Below are positions 1-11,200 of a DNA stretch of 64,000 bases, piece by piece (positions within the stretch are counted from its first letter, which is position 1; each line of letters begins with the position of its first letter). A model generated the notes under the pieces. It saw only the letters and a list, made by a program, of their open reading frames with translations. It was not told where the DNA came from and did not search any database. The DNA comes from Campylobacter sp. RM12651 (GTDB lineage Bacteria > Campylobacterota > Campylobacteria > Campylobacterales > Campylobacteraceae): the NCBI RefSeq assembly GCF_022369475.1, contig NZ_CP059600.1:682001-746000 (forward strand), written 5' to 3'. Made by a program: the position numbers and the translations under genes.

Positions 1-20
1 ATTGAATAATTAAAATATTT

Positions 21-54
21 AGAATTTGAAATTAAATAATTGATTTCAAATTCT
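21..54. terminator. Hairpin at window start
   Basis: A perfect 12-bp inverted repeat (arms 21-32 and 43-54, AGAATTTGAAAT against its complement) with a 10-nt loop lies just past the stop of the minus-strand DUF2325 gene. T-rich bases follow on either side, so it could serve as a terminator for that gene or for a gene converging from outside the window. Confidence 0.55.
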
Positions 55-64
55 ATTTTAAAAC

Positions 65-358
65 TTACTTATTTAAACCCAAAACCTTGCAGTATTCACA
101 ATACACACAACTAACAGAACGCTTAGCACATACTAAAGGAATATTTCTTTTTTTAGCTTGACTTTTTATTTTTTTCATAGTGTTATGATTTAAAAAACTT
201 GTAAGCATAACAACACAGCCAGTATCTTGTGGAATGCTTTGACGATTTACTCTATTTTCATTTCTAGCATCCCAATGAGTGATTGTTTTTGCACCTAAGT
301 CATGTAAAACTGCTTTAATAGGGGTAATCTCATCTGCACCAATAACCAAAACTGACAT
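65..358 (-). CDS. DUF2325 domain protein
   Basis: A small protein of about 97 residues that starts MSVLVIGADEI and reads like the DUF2325 family: an N-terminal Rossmann-like strand, a middle GCVVMLTSFLNH segment, and a C-terminal cysteine cluster (CAKRSVSCVYCEYC) that could bind metal. The frame stays open 13 codons further upstream, but the start at 358 is preferred because AAGGAG (365-370) sits 6 nt upstream of it. A perfect palindrome at 381-397 lies just above the ribosome-binding site and may be an operator. No molecular function is established for this family that I can name, so the role is open. Confidence 0.75.
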   Translation of the reverse strand: MSVLVIGADEITPIKAVLHDLGAKTITHWDARNENRVNRQSIPQDTGCVVMLTSFLNHNTMKKIKSQAKKRNIPLVCAKRSVSCVYCEYCKVLGLNK

Positions 359-380
359 AAAACTCTCCTTAAAAATAATT

Positions 381-397
381 TTGAGTATGATACTCAA
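381..397 (-). promoter_or_regulatory. Palindromic operator candidate upstream of the DUF2325 gene
   Basis: TTGAGTAT-G-ATACTCAA is a perfect 8-bp inverted repeat around a single base, 11 nt upstream of the Shine-Dalgarno sequence of the DUF2325 gene. On the minus strand it contains TATCAT, which could be the -10 box, so a bound repressor would block initiation. The cognate regulator is unknown. Confidence 0.4.
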
Positions 398-445
398 TTA
401 ACCTTTAAAGAAACTGATAATTATTATAAATTTCTAACAATTATA

Positions 446-1246
446 TTAACTTACATTTTTATACAATGGTTTTAGGCTTTCATATGCAATATTTATCTCT
501 TCAAATTTTTCTTTTAACACTCTTTTTACTTCTTCACTTTTTTCCGAGTGAAAATCAGGATGATAAACTTTACTTAACTTAAGATATTTATTCCTTACAA
601 CATCAAAACTAGCTCCTACTTCCACTCCTAATGTTTTAAAATGTTCTTCTAAAAGCATACAAACATTTAAAAACCTATTGTCTTTTTTCAGCTCATTTTT
701 AATTTCTTTTTTAAATTGCAAATAAGCCAATTCGCTTAGACTAAAGCTTACGCAGTAATTTAAATGCTCGTTGCAAGCACATAGTTTATCTAATAAACTT
801 AAGGTATTTTCATCTTTATAAGTGATGATAAATTTAGTTTTTAATATTTTTATATCGTGCTCTTTAAAATAATTAGAAAGATAAATTATTAAATTTTTTT
901 CAAGATTTGAGAAATTTAAAATTATATCTTTTCTCATAAAATCAAGCTTACAATTTATCATTGCTTTTAGGCTATTTACACTTACTAGATTTAGTTTAAA
1001 TTTTTTATAATATGCGGTATTTATATTTTGAAGTTGTTCGTTATTGTATTTTTTATTCAATATTGATAGTAATTTTAAAAAATATCTTCTTTGTGGAATT
1101 TCATTTTCAACATAAAATGATATTAGTTTGCTTTTCTTTCCGATATTTTGTGAAAAATTTTTATTAATTATTTCTTTCATTTCTTTAAAAAATGAAAAAT
1201 CTTGAGTATTTATACTAATTGATTCTAAATTCTGTACAACTTGCAT
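446..1246 (-). CDS. C-terminal J-domain (DnaJ-like) protein
   Basis: A 266-residue protein. The last ~65 residues form a J-domain with the diagnostic HPD loop (KVYHPDFHSEK) and the following helix (EKFEEINIAYESLK), so it probably stimulates an Hsp70 ATPase such as DnaK. The first 200 residues are lysine- and asparagine-rich, lack a glycine/phenylalanine or zinc-finger region, and have no family I recognise. It is therefore not DnaJ itself but an accessory J-protein with the domain at the C-terminus, a type seen in Campylobacter genomes. It stands alone, with 48 and 121 bp of intergenic DNA beside it. Confidence 0.8.
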   Translation of the reverse strand: MQVVQNLESISINTQDFSFFKEMKEIINKNFSQNIGKKSKLISFYVENEIPQRRYFLKLLSILNKKYNNEQLQNINTAYYKKFKLNLVSVNSLKAMINCKLDFMRKDIILNFSNLEKNLIIYLSNYFKEHDIKILKTKFIITYKDENTLSLLDKLCACNEHLNYCVSFSLSELAYLQFKKEIKNELKKDNRFLNVCMLLEEHFKTLGVEVGASFDVVRNKYLKLSKVYHPDFHSEKSEEVKRVLKEKFEEINIAYESLKPLYKNVS

Positions 1247-1323
1247 TTATAACCTTTATAAAGTTTTTTATAAATAAGCAATTTGTATTCCAAATATAAT
1301 TGTAGTGATTTTCAAAAGAACTT

Positions 1324-1359
1324 TTGCAAAAGGAAATAATATTAATTTTCCTTTTGCAA
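1324..1359 (-). terminator. Terminator of dcuC
   Basis: A perfect 13-bp inverted repeat (TTGCAAAAGGAAA and its complement, loop of 10 nt) begins 9 bp past the dcuC stop codon and is followed on the minus strand by T-rich sequence. Confidence 0.65.
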
Positions 1360-1367
1360 TGTAGAAT

Positions 1368-2678
1368 TTAAATAGCGATTAATACATATACTATTGCTGC
1401 AATAATTGTTGGTATTGCATTTCTTTTAGCTAGTTCAATTGGATTAACCTTCGCATAAGTCGCACATATAATAGCAGCTCCTGCAATAGGGCTCATACTT
1501 CTTCCAAGTCCAGCTACAGCAGTTACAACAGAGCCAAGGTGCATAGGGTCTAGTCCGATATCTGCTGCTTTTATCGTTACAGCTTGATTAAATGCTATTC
1601 CGGCAGCATCTCCGCTACCTGTTATTAAGGCTAGGGCAAAAGTTCCAACAGAACCTATGAAAGTTGCAATATTTGGGTTTGATTTCATAAAATCAATTAA
1701 TTGTTGAACAAATCCCATAGCTTCAAGCCCTGCAACGAATATCCCCGCACAAATAATGATTCCATATACATGTGAAAATCCTTCACCCATACCAGCACAA
1801 AATTTCTTCATAACTTCACCGGCTTTTACATCTTTAAAGCAAGTAATAAATGCTAATAATGAGCCAATAATCATTGCATGACCAATGCCAACTTTTGGAA
1901 CTTTAAGTGCAAAAGTAGCTTCATACCATTCTTTAAAATGCGAATTGCTAAGAACTAAAAGTATAGCAACAGGAACAATTGGAACAATAGCTTTTATAGG
2001 ATTGATTTTGAAATCTTTATCATCATTGCTTTCATCTTCAAGAACATAACCTTTATATTCTTTTAAAAGTAAGCCAACAATCATCAATCCAAAAGCACAA
2101 ATTACAGCACTTACTCCAAAATAAAACGCTTCATAATGAATTACTTCCATTACATTTACTTTACTAACTTCAGCGACTATATTTGTCTGATGATAACCAG
2201 GGTTTAGATTTGCGCTTCCATAAGTTCCTAATAAAACGGTTGAAGCAGCAAGTGCAGGATGAACCCCCATTCTCATAAGTAGCGGGATAATAACCGCACC
2301 AACAGCAGCAGAGCAACCAGCAGCAGAAGTTACTGAAATATTAATAAATGCAGTGATTAATACAGCTCCAGGAACTAGAAAAATACCTGCATATTTTAAT
2401 ACTTTTGACAAAGCATGAACTAAATGCTTATCGCAAGTTGTAAGTTTTAAAACATAAGCAAAACCCATAGCAGCAACTATTGGTTCAATAATGTTTGCCT
2501 TTTTTATCGCTTTAGTAAAAGCTTCTAGTGCGTCCATTGGAGCACCTGCAATAATACATAAAACAACACCACTTGTAAAAAGAACCATTCTTGATTCGTG
2601 GCGTTTAATTAAAAGTGTAATAGTAACAATTACTACTATTAACGCTAGTGCAATTTTAAGAATTGCAAAACTTTCCAT
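1368..2678 (-). CDS. dcuC: C4-dicarboxylate transporter, DcuC family
   Basis: A 436-residue, very hydrophobic inner-membrane protein with about 12 membrane segments. Features typical of DcuC are an early helix-Arg-His-Glu-Ser loop, the conserved segment NISVTSAAGCSAAVGAVIIPLLMRMG, and a second half with ITGSGDAAGIAFNQAV and GLGRSMSPIAGAA. DcuC carriers exchange or export succinate and take up fumarate, malate or aspartate during anaerobic growth, which fits the periplasmic fumarate reductase at 12.5-16.2 kb. An IclR regulator lies 144 bp upstream on the same strand and may control it. The gene has its own ribosome-binding site (AAGGAG just upstream) and a hairpin terminator downstream. Confidence 0.88.
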   Translation of the reverse strand: MESFAILKIALALIVVIVTITLLIKRHESRMVLFTSGVVLCIIAGAPMDALEAFTKAIKKANIIEPIVAAMGFAYVLKLTTCDKHLVHALSKVLKYAGIFLVPGAVLITAFINISVTSAAGCSAAVGAVIIPLLMRMGVHPALAASTVLLGTYGSANLNPGYHQTNIVAEVSKVNVMEVIHYEAFYFGVSAVICAFGLMIVGLLLKEYKGYVLEDESNDDKDFKINPIKAIVPIVPVAILLVLSNSHFKEWYEATFALKVPKVGIGHAMIIGSLLAFITCFKDVKAGEVMKKFCAGMGEGFSHVYGIIICAGIFVAGLEAMGFVQQLIDFMKSNPNIATFIGSVGTFALALITGSGDAAGIAFNQAVTIKAADIGLDPMHLGSVVTAVAGLGRSMSPIAGAAIICATYAKVNPIELAKRNAIPTIIAAIVYVLIAI

Positions 2679-2822
2679 ATTTTCTCCTTAGATTAAGTAA
2701 TAAAAATTAAAATTAATTTTCATTTATTCTAACTGAAAGTTGTTAATTTGATATAAATTATAAAAATGATAAAGCAATAATTAAAATATATTTAATATAA
2801 ATATTAAATACTATTAAAATAA

Positions 2823-3554
2823 TTATTGCAATTGCTCTTCTATAATTTTTTTATATTTTAATAATTCTGTTGTTATTAAATCCTTTTTTTCATCATTTAT
2901 ATGAAATTTCAAGATAGTAACACTAATTGCAGCAAATATTTGTTGGTTTTTATAAATAGGCACAGCAAAACAAGAAAAATCATCATCATATTCCCCGTAT
3001 TCATAAGAATAACCTAGATTTTTACAATACTGAATATTGTCGTATAAATCATTTATATTATTGATTGTTCTTGCAGTATTTTGCTCTAGAATTTGTTTTT
3101 TGAAAATACTTTTTAATTCATTTAAATTTTTATCAAATAACAATGCTTTGCCAAGAGCAGTTGCGTTAGCATTGGCTACATCTCCAGCTTTTGTCTTTAG
3201 AATAATTTTTTCATTACCTTCACTTTTATGTAAATAAATTACTTTTTTACCATTTAAAATCCCTAATTGCACGGCTAATCTTATTTTTTTAGCTAGCTCA
3301 TCCATATAATAAATTATAATTTTTGTAGATTTCCTTTGTTCTAGCTCTGGATTTAGACAAAAAGATAATTTGTAATTTTTATTATCAAAACTTAAATAAT
3401 CTAATTCACAAAGTGTTTTTAAAATAGGATGAAGAGTTCCCACACTGATTTTACATTCTTTTGAAATTTGTGTTATGTTAAGACCTTCATCACAATTTTT
3501 TAAAGTCTCTAAAATTTTAATAACCCTTAAAGTTGGTTGATGTAAAGTATCCAA
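2823..3554 (-). CDS. IclR-family transcriptional regulator
   Basis: A 243-residue protein with the IclR layout: an N-terminal winged helix (residues ~5-60, LRVIKILETLKNCDEGLNITQISKECKISVGTLHPILKTLCEL) and a C-terminal effector domain (residues ~75-240) with the typical GKALLFD and AAISVTI segments. Members bind small carboxylates or aromatics and act as repressors or activators. It lies directly upstream of dcuC in the same orientation, so control of C4-dicarboxylate transport is the simplest guess. The ligand cannot be read from sequence. Confidence 0.82.
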   Translation of the reverse strand: MDTLHQPTLRVIKILETLKNCDEGLNITQISKECKISVGTLHPILKTLCELDYLSFDNKNYKLSFCLNPELEQRKSTKIIIYYMDELAKKIRLAVQLGILNGKKVIYLHKSEGNEKIILKTKAGDVANANATALGKALLFDKNLNELKSIFKKQILEQNTARTINNINDLYDNIQYCKNLGYSYEYGEYDDDFSCFAVPIYKNQQIFAAISVTILKFHINDEKKDLITTELLKYKKIIEEQLQ

Positions 3555-3686
3555 GATTTTTCCTATTTATGTAAGATATTTTAATATATTAGATATTTCT
3601 TAATTATCTCTTAAAATTACAAGTTTTTTAGCTTAGTATTATTATTTAGTTTTTAAAAGAATTTAAACTAATAATATACATTATTG

Positions 3687-3719
3687 TTTAAATAGGAATA
3701 TGTTGTATTCCTATTTAAA
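3687..3719 (-). terminator. Terminator of the glmM-lspA-hemJ operon
   Basis: A perfect 14-bp stem (TTTAAATAGGAATA and its complement) around a 5-nt loop. It overlaps the hemJ stop codon, closing the minus-strand operon. Confidence 0.65.
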
Positions 3720-4158
3720 ATGGTCTTATAATCATTGCAGTAATTATACCTATCATTATTATAGTAGGCACTTCGTTATAAGCTCTAAAAAATTTACCAC
3801 TTTTTTTACAGGTATCATTTTTTAGTTGTTTAAGGTATCTTAAGCAATCAAAATGATAAATCAGTAGTAGAACAACACACAATAATTTAAGATGAAAATA
3901 ACCAAGTTTCATCAAGGTTGAATTAGCACTAATCATTAAAATTCCAGTAAGTAGTGTAATTATCATAGAAGGTTGTCCTATGAAATAAAACAATTTATCT
4001 TCTTGAATTTTTACAACTTCAACAAATTCTTTTTTATGTGAATGTTCTTGATGATATACATAAAGGCGTGGCAAATAAAACAAAGTCGCCATCCAAGAAA
4101 TAAACGCTAAGTAATGAAGCCATTTTATCCAATCATAATTGTTAGCTAGAAATTCCAT
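3715..4158 (-). CDS. hemJ: Protoporphyrinogen oxidase HemJ-like membrane protein
   Basis: A 147-residue protein with four predicted membrane helices. It matches the HemJ/UPF0093 family in length and in the N-terminal motif WIKWLHYLAFISWMATLFYLPRLYVYH (conserved His and Arg), plus a central KLGYFHLKLL helix and a C-terminal EVPTIIMIGIITAMIIRPF. HemJ oxidises protoporphyrinogen IX to protoporphyrin IX in haem synthesis in bacteria that lack HemG or HemY. The start overlaps the end of lspA by 17 bp and has AAGGAAG in front, so it is translated as the last gene of glmM-lspA-hemJ. CopD-like copper proteins share the fold but lack this motif set. Confidence 0.8.
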   Translation of the reverse strand: MEFLANNYDWIKWLHYLAFISWMATLFYLPRLYVYHQEHSHKKEFVEVVKIQEDKLFYFIGQPSMIITLLTGILMISANSTLMKLGYFHLKLLCVVLLLIYHFDCLRYLKQLKNDTCKKSGKFFRAYNEVPTIIMIGIITAMIIRPF

Positions 4159-4603
4159 TTTTCTTCCTTTTCTTAAAAATTTCTTTTAAAATTATTATAA
4201 TAACGCCAAGGTTAATACACACATCAGCAATATTAAAAACAGCGAAGTTAAACCAATAATGCCAAGCTATAAAATCAATAACTCCAGGATATAAAAACCT
4301 ATCATAAACATTGCTTATGCCCCCGGCTAATATGAATGATAGGGCATAATAATTATCGTTTAGGAATTTTTTTTCTTTAATTAAAAGTATTCCAGCAATT
4401 ATAAGCAACATTATTTGAATATATTTTAGATATTCTTGTAAAAAACTTAGCATTGAAAAAGCAACCCCATCATTAAAAACTAAATAAAAACTAATAGGGG
4501 TAAAATGCCATTCATAACCTGCTAAAAATATATTTTTACTAAGTCTATCTAAGATTATTACAATGGCTATTATAAGACTTGAGATAATAATTTTTTTTCT
4601 CAT
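4142..4603 (-). CDS. lspA: Lipoprotein signal peptidase II
   Basis: Inner-membrane aspartyl protease that removes signal peptides from diacylglyceryl-modified prolipoproteins. About 153 residues with four membrane helices. The family motifs are visible: [28 protein letters not shown] (first catalytic Asp region) and [11 protein letters not shown] (second catalytic Asp). The frame could start ten codons earlier (4633), but the ATG at 4603 overlaps the glmM stop by 4 bp (ATGA), which is the usual translational coupling, so I chose it. Middle gene of glmM-lspA-hemJ; Campylobacter jejuni has the same glmM-lspA order. Confidence 0.92.
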   Translation of the reverse strand: MRKKIIISSLIIAIVIILDRLSKNIFLAGYEWHFTPISFYLVFNDGVAFSMLSFLQEYLKYIQIMLLIIAGILLIKEKKFLNDNYYALSFILAGGISNVYDRFLYPGVIDFIAWHYWFNFAVFNIADVCINLGVIIIILKEIFKKRKKNGISS

Positions 4604-5922
4604 ACTAGCACACTTTGAAAGTATTTTATACATTCATTTTCCATATTTTTTAAAGTTTTTTCACTTTCGCATTCAAGTAATATTCTCATTAAATTTTCAG
4701 TTCCTGAATATCTAAATAAATAATTCACATTATTTTTATTTAATTTTTCATATAAGTTATCTATGCCTTCTAATTTATCTAAAGGTTTTTTTTCTGTGAT
4801 TTTTAGGTTTGTTAAGCTTTGTGGAAATAATTTAATTTCGCTAAAAATCTCGCTAGCTTTTTTATTTAATAATAATTTTGCTACTTGAAGTGCTGCTACT
4901 ATACCATCGCCAGTTTTTGCGTAATCGCTAAAAATTATATGTCCGCTTTGCTCTCCACCAAAATTATAATTTTTATCTTGCATTGCGTGTAGAATATATT
5001 TATCTCCAACATCGGTTGTAACATAAGAAATATCGTGTTTTTTAAGATAATTTAAAAATCCCATATTGCTCATTTTGCTAATTGCAACACCGCTTAAATT
5101 ATTATTATCTTTTAAAGCTTTTGCTAAAACCCCTAATAAAATATCTCCATTAATGATTTCTCCGTTTTCATCAACCACAACCAATCTATCAGCATCTCCA
5201 TCAAAAGCAAACCCAACATCAGCTCTTAATCTTTTTACTTCTTTAGCTAACATATTTGGATGAAGTGCTCCACAATTATCATTAATATTTATTCCATTTG
5301 GCTCACAAGCTAATGTTATAACATCAGCTCCTAATTCAGAAAAGACAGCAGGCGCAACCTTATAAGCCGCTCCATTTGCACAATCTAATACAATTCTAAG
5401 GTTTTTTAAGGTTGTATCTTTTGGAAAAGAATTTTTAATATGAACTATATATCTACCTATTACATCATCAATTCTTTTTGCAGAGCCGATTTTATCCTTT
5501 ATTACAAGATGCGAATTAATTAAATTATCATCATTAAATATTTTATCAATTTCAAATTCTTCGCTTTCGCTTAATTTAAATCCATTAGCATCAAATACTT
5601 TAATACCATTATCATAATAAGGATTATGAGAGGCACTTATCATAATAGCAAAATCACATCTTAAATCTTGACTTAAAAAAGCAACAGCAGGTGTAGGCAT
5701 AGGGCCAATTTGCAATACATTAAAACCTACTGCATTAAGACCACTAACGATTGCATTTTCTATCATATAACCACTTCTTCTAGTATCTTTTCCAACTATT
5801 ACTTTTTTTGTTAATGCTTTATTTTTAAAAAAAATTCCAATAGCCATAGCAGCTTTAAGAGCTTTAAAAGCACTTAAATCATTACCTGCAAAACCTCTAA
5901 TTCCATCTGTTCCAAATATCAT
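4600..5922 (-). CDS. glmM: Phosphoglucosamine mutase
   Basis: Converts glucosamine-6-phosphate to glucosamine-1-phosphate for UDP-GlcNAc, feeding peptidoglycan, LOS and glycan synthesis. The 440 residues are normal for GlmM. The N-terminus [10 protein letters not shown] is characteristic, the phosphoserine loop is ISASHNP (Ser98), the magnesium loop is DGDADR, the sugar-binding loop is GGEQSGH, and the C-terminal phosphate site is [11 protein letters not shown]. First gene of the operon with lspA and hemJ. It is divergent from rpsT across a 99-bp gap. Confidence 0.95.
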   Translation of the reverse strand: MIFGTDGIRGFAGNDLSAFKALKAAMAIGIFFKNKALTKKVIVGKDTRRSGYMIENAIVSGLNAVGFNVLQIGPMPTPAVAFLSQDLRCDFAIMISASHNPYYDNGIKVFDANGFKLSESEEFEIDKIFNDDNLINSHLVIKDKIGSAKRIDDVIGRYIVHIKNSFPKDTTLKNLRIVLDCANGAAYKVAPAVFSELGADVITLACEPNGININDNCGALHPNMLAKEVKRLRADVGFAFDGDADRLVVVDENGEIINGDILLGVLAKALKDNNNLSGVAISKMSNMGFLNYLKKHDISYVTTDVGDKYILHAMQDKNYNFGGEQSGHIIFSDYAKTGDGIVAALQVAKLLLNKKASEIFSEIKLFPQSLTNLKITEKKPLDKLEGIDNLYEKLNKNNVNYLFRYSGTENLMRILLECESEKTLKNMENECIKYFQSVLV

Positions 5923-6021
5923 TTTTTTGCCTTTCAGTATGATTTTAATTTTGAATTAAGATTATTTTAACAAAACTTTACTAAAATCAGTCTTTTAAAA
6001 ATTTTTACGAAGGAATTTTTT

Positions 6022-6288
6022 ATGGCAAATCATAAATCATCAGAAAAAAGAGCTAGACAAACAATTAAAAAAACTATTAGAAACAGATTCTATAGAACAA
6101 GACTTAAAAACATTACTCGTGCAGTTCGTGAAGCAGCAGCAGCTAATGATAATGAAGCAGCAGCAGCAGCTTTAAAAGTAGCTAATAAAAAAATTCACGA
6201 AATGGTAAGCCGTGGTTTTATTAAAAAACAAACAGCTTCAAGAAAAGTAAGTCGTTTAGCACTTTTAGTAAATAAAATTGGTGCATAA
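6022..6288 (+). CDS. rpsT: 30S ribosomal protein S20
   Basis: An 88-residue, very basic helical protein with the S20 signature [29 protein letters not shown] and a C-terminal [22 protein letters not shown]. It binds 16S rRNA during assembly of the small subunit. AAGGA lies 7 nt before the start. prfA follows after 6 bp, so the two translation genes are probably one transcript. Confidence 0.97.
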   Translation: MANHKSSEKRARQTIKKTIRNRFYRTRLKNITRAVREAAAANDNEAAAAALKVANKKIHEMVSRGFIKKQTASRKVSRLALLVNKIGA

Positions 6289-6294
6289 TTTTTA

Positions 6295-7362
6295 ATGCTA
6301 GCAAGCAAACTTGAACCTTTCTTAAAACGCTATGAAGAAATTCAAGCGTTTTTAAGTAATATTGAAAATACTACAGATTTAGCAAAAGTTACAGCCTTAT
6401 CAAAAGAACAAAAAAGTTTAGAAGATATAGTTGAGGTTGCTAAAAAATATTTAAATACGCTAGATTCAATTGAAGAAAATAAAACTTTATTGCAAGATCC
6501 TGATTTAGGTGATTTAGCTAAAGAAGAATTAAAAGAATTAGAAGAATTAAAACCTAAATTAGAAGAAGAAATAAAAATACTTTTATTACCAAAAGACCCA
6601 AATGATGATAAGAATATTTTCTTAGAAATTAGAGCTGGAACTGGTGGAGATGAAGCTGCTTTATTTGTCGGAGATTTATTTAAAGCTTATGCAAGATATG
6701 CTGAAGACAAAAATTATAAAATAGAAGTAGTTAGTCAAAGTGAAGGCAGTGCAGGTGGATTTAAGGAGATTATTTTATTAATTAAAGGTGATAAAGCTTA
6801 TTCAAGATTAAAATACGAAGGTGGCACACACAGAGTTCAAAGAGTTCCTGCTACAGAATCTCAAGGCAGAGTTCATACAAGTGCTATAACCGTTGCAGTT
6901 ATGCCTGAAGTAGAAGATAGTGATATTGAAATAAATCCAAATGATTTAAAAATTGATGTAATGAGAAGTAGTGGTCATGGTGGTCAGAGTGTAAATACTA
7001 CTGATTCTGCAGTTAGAATTACACATATTCCAACAGGTTTAGTTGTTGTTAATCAAGATGGTAAAAGTCAGCATAAAAATAAAGAAAGTGCTTTAAAAGT
7101 TTTAAAAGCAAGGCTTTATGAAATGCAAGAGCAAGAAAGATTAGCAAAAGAGCGAGAGAGTAGAAAATCTCAAGTTGGAAGTGGAGATAGAAGTGAAAGA
7201 ATTAGAACTTATAATTATCCACAAAATAGAATAAGTGATCACAGAATAAATCTTACTTTACACAGATTAGACATAATTATGCAAGATGGTTTATTAGATG
7301 AAATCATTGAACCACTAATAGCTCACTATCAATCAGAGGCTTTAAACGAAGCTAATTTATGA
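6295..7362 (+). CDS. prfA: Peptide chain release factor 1
   Basis: Recognises UAA and UAG and triggers peptide release. The 355 residues carry the RF1-specific tripeptide PAT in [17 protein letters not shown] and the peptidyl-transferase loop GGQ in [18 protein letters not shown]; the N-terminal coiled-coil region ([11 protein letters not shown]) is intact. PAT rather than SPF distinguishes RF1 from RF2. The gene follows rpsT closely and overlaps the next gene by 4 bp. Confidence 0.97.
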   Translation: MLASKLEPFLKRYEEIQAFLSNIENTTDLAKVTALSKEQKSLEDIVEVAKKYLNTLDSIEENKTLLQDPDLGDLAKEELKELEELKPKLEEEIKILLLPKDPNDDKNIFLEIRAGTGGDEAALFVGDLFKAYARYAEDKNYKIEVVSQSEGSAGGFKEIILLIKGDKAYSRLKYEGGTHRVQRVPATESQGRVHTSAITVAVMPEVEDSDIEINPNDLKIDVMRSSGHGGQSVNTTDSAVRITHIPTGLVVVNQDGKSQHKNKESALKVLKARLYEMQEQERLAKERESRKSQVGSGDRSERIRTYNYPQNRISDHRINLTLHRLDIIMQDGLLDEIIEPLIAHYQSEALNEANL

Positions 7363-8228
7363 AAAAAATAATTTTAAGCATACTTGTTGTTGTATTAACA
7401 ACTAGTGTGTTTTTGTATGATAATTATCAACAAGAACAAAGAAATATAATCAAGCAAAAACAAGAAATAGATTATCTAGTAAAATTACTTGAAAAATTAT
7501 ATATAGCAGCTAAGGTGGAATGTTCAAGTTATACTGAATGTTTTATAGAAAATGGAGTTTTTAAATATTTTAAATTCTCTAATATTTATATTAAAAACAG
7601 AGTTGCATTTTATAATTTTTTACAATTACTTGAAAAAGATTTTAAAGATTTAAAATACTCTTTTATAGAAAAGAATAATTTAGAATATTATTTTGATAAA
7701 AATAAATATTATTTTGATGATACTAGCTTGTTTAATATGAGTTCAGAATTTGAATTTAATGTTGATAATCTGAAGTTTAATGACAATGTAAAAGATGATT
7801 TAGCATTTTTATCTTGGTATTTAAATAAAACTGCTTATAAATCTGTTCTTGATATGTTAAATGATATTAGTATAGATTTTAGAGTAAAATATAGTGTTGT
7901 AAATAACGCAATTGATTATTCTAAAATAGCGACTAATTTACAAATTAATCTTTCAAATACAAGTAAAATTAGTTTTAAAATAAGAAATAAAAAAATTGAG
8001 TTTAAGATTGAAAATTTTGATTTAATTAAAATTATTTTTATAGAATTTAAAGAAATCATAAAACCATTTTTAAAAAATAATGAAAATATTATATTTTTTG
8101 AAAGTTTATTTACTCATTATGATGAAATAATTAACCCTAAAATTAAATCAGTAACTTTTTTGATTGACAATATTTACAATACTAAAAATGTCCTATTTTC
8201 TAGCACTTACAAACTTGAATCAAATTAA
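7359..8228 (+). CDS. Hypothetical signal-anchored protein
   Basis: A 289-residue protein of no family I recognise. It begins with a short basic stretch and one hydrophobic helix (residues ~3-20, [17 protein letters not shown]) without an obvious cleavage or lipobox site, so it is probably anchored in the inner membrane with the rest in the periplasm. The soluble part is rich in Phe, Tyr, Asn and Lys, with one close cysteine pair (ECSSYTEC) that could form a disulfide. The start codon overlaps the prfA stop by 4 bp, so it is co-translated with prfA. Function unknown. Confidence 0.75.
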   Translation: MKKIILSILVVVLTTSVFLYDNYQQEQRNIIKQKQEIDYLVKLLEKLYIAAKVECSSYTECFIENGVFKYFKFSNIYIKNRVAFYNFLQLLEKDFKDLKYSFIEKNNLEYYFDKNKYYFDDTSLFNMSSEFEFNVDNLKFNDNVKDDLAFLSWYLNKTAYKSVLDMLNDISIDFRVKYSVVNNAIDYSKIATNLQINLSNTSKISFKIRNKKIEFKIENFDLIKIIFIEFKEIIKPFLKNNENIIFFESLFTHYDEIINPKIKSVTFLIDNIYNTKNVLFSSTYKLESN

Positions 8229-8288
8229 CATTTATTTATAAGCTTTGAGTAAAATTGAAACACAAATTCTATAAAAAAGGAAAAAATT

Positions 8289-11200
8289 ATGGCAAAAGTT
8301 ATGAAAACAATGGATGGTAACGAAGCCGCTGCATATGCTGCCTATGCGTTCACAGAAGTCGCAGGAATTTATCCTATTACTCCAAGTTCACCTATGGCTG
8401 ATTATACAGATATTTGGGCTTCTCAAGGAAAGAAAAATATTTTTGGAATGCCTGTAAAAATTGTTGAAATGCAAAGTGAAGCAGGTGCTGCTGGTAGCGT
8501 TCATGGTTCGTTACAAGCTGGTGCATTAACTACAACTTATACAGCTTCTCAAGGTTTATTACTCAAAATCCCAAATATGTATAAAATCGCAGGTCAAATG
8601 CTTCCTGGTGTTATACATGTTGCTGCTCGTGCAATTGCTGCCCAAGCTTTATCAATTTTTGGTGATCATCAAGATATTTACGCAGCTCGTCAAACAGGTT
8701 TTGCAATGCTATGTTCAAATAGTGTTCAGCAAGCTATGGATTTAGCTGGTGTTGCTCATCTTAGTGCTATTAAAGGAAGAGTTCCATTTATGCATTTCTT
8801 TGATGGATTTAGAACATCTCATGAAATTCAAAAAATTGAAGTAATGGACTATGAAGTATTTAAAAGATTAATTGATATGGATGCAGTTCAAGCATTCCGT
8901 GATACCTGTTTAAATCCTGAACATCCAAAAACTCGTGGAACTGCGCAAAACGATGATATATATTTTCAAACTCGTGAGTTAGCTAATAAATTTTATGATG
9001 CTTTACCTGATGTAGTAGCTGATTATATGAAAGAGATTTCAAAAGTTACAGGTAGAACTTATAAACCATTTGTATATTATGGTGCTGCTGATGCTACTCG
9101 TGTAATTGTTGCTATGGGTAGTGTAAATGAAGCTTTAACTGAAGTGGTTGATTATCTAAACAAAAAAGGCGAAAAAGTTGGTGTTATGATGGTTCATTTA
9201 TATAGACCATTTAGCTTAAAATATTTCTTTGAAGAAATGCCAAAATCAGTTAAAAAGATTGCAGTTTTAGACAGAACAAAAGAACCAGGTAGTATAGGCG
9301 AGCCTTTATATCTTGATATAAAAGCTGCATATTATGATAAAGAAAATGCGCCTTTAATTGTAGGTGGTAGATATGGTCTTAGTTCAAAAGATGTTGACCC
9401 TGCACAATTACTTGCAGTATATGAGAATTTAAATCAAGAAAAACCAAAAAATAATTTTACAATTGGAATTAATGATGATGTAACTCATCTTTCATTACCA
9501 CTAGGCAAAAAGATTTCATTAGGGGATGAAAGCACAACTGAATGTTTATTCTACGGACTTGGTGCTGATGGAACGGTAGGTGCAAATAAAAACTCAATTA
9601 AAATTATTGGAGATAAAACTGATTTATATGCACAAGCATATTTTGCTTATGATAGTAAAAAATCAGGTGGATATACAAGAAGCCATTTAAGATTTTCTAA
9701 AAAGCCAATAACTTCAACTTATTTAGTAAGCACCCCACATTTTATTGCTTGTAGTGTTGCTGCATATTTAGACATTTATGATGTTTTAGCAGGTATTAGA
9801 GAAAACGGAACTTTCTTACTAAACTCAATTTGGGACGAACAAACTACAATTGAAAAAATTCCTAATAAAGTTAAAAAAGTTCTAGCTGAAAAAAATGTGA
9901 ATTTTTATATCATAAATGCTACAAAACTTGCTCGTGATATAGGACTAGGTAATAGAACAAATACAATTATGCAAAGTGCATTCTTTAAATTAGCAAAAAT
10001 TATTGATTATGAAGATGCTCAAAAATATATGAAAGAATTTGCATATAAAAGCTATGTTAAAAAGGGCGAAGCAGTAGTTGAGATGAACTATAAAGCTATT
10101 GATATTGGAGCACAAGGTTTAGTAAAAGTTACTGTTGATCCAGCTTGGGCTAATTTAGTAATAGATGAGAAAAAAGCTGATGATAAATACATAGGAACTG
10201 CTTTTGTTGAAAATATAGTTAAACCTATGAACGCTGCAAAAGGTGATGATTTACCAGTGTCAGCATTTATTGGGTATGAAGATGGTAGTTTTGAGCATGG
10301 AACTACACAATACGAAAAGCGTGGTGTTGGTGTTATGGTTCCTAAATGGATTGAAGCAAATTGTATTCAATGTAACCAATGCGCATCAGTTTGCCCACAT
10401 GCAGTAATACGCCCATTCTTAATTAATGATGAAGAAATGGCAAATGCTCCAGCAGGCGTGAAAGAGCATTCAATTGATGCTAAAGGTGTAAAAGGCGAAA
10501 GTCTTAAATTTAAAATTCAAGTTTCAACATTAGATTGTACAGGTTGTGAGTTATGTGTAACTGAATGTCCAAGTAAAGAAAAATCACTTGTTATGGTTCC
10601 ACTTGAAGAAGAGCTAGAAAAAGGTGAACAAGATAATGCTGATTACTTATTCCATAAAGTTACTTATAAAGATAATTTTATAGCAAAAGATACTACAAAA
10701 GGTGCTCAATTTGCACAACCATTATTTGAATTCCACGGAGCATGTCCAGGTTGTGGTGAAACTCCATATATTACATTAGTTACTAGAATGTTTGGTGAGA
10801 GAATGATGATTGCGAATGCAACAGGTTGTAGCTCAATTTATGGTGGTTCAGCACCTTCTACTCCATATCGCAAAAATGATAAAGGTTTTGGACCTGCTTG
10901 GGGTAACTCATTATTTGAAGATAATGCTGAGTTTGGTATGGGTATGAGAGTTGCTACCGAGACAATTCGCCATAGAATTGAAGATATTATGATTAATACG
11001 AAAGATAAAGCTCCAAATGCAATTGCAGCTCTTTATGGCGAATGGTTGGCTAATAAGAAAAATGCTGATATAACAGCAGATGTTAGAGATAGACTAATTC
11101 CATTATTAGAACAACACGCAGAACTTGAAGGTGCTAAAGAAATTTTAGGTCTAAAAAGCTATGTAGCTAAAAAATCTCAATGGATTTTTGGTGGTGATGG

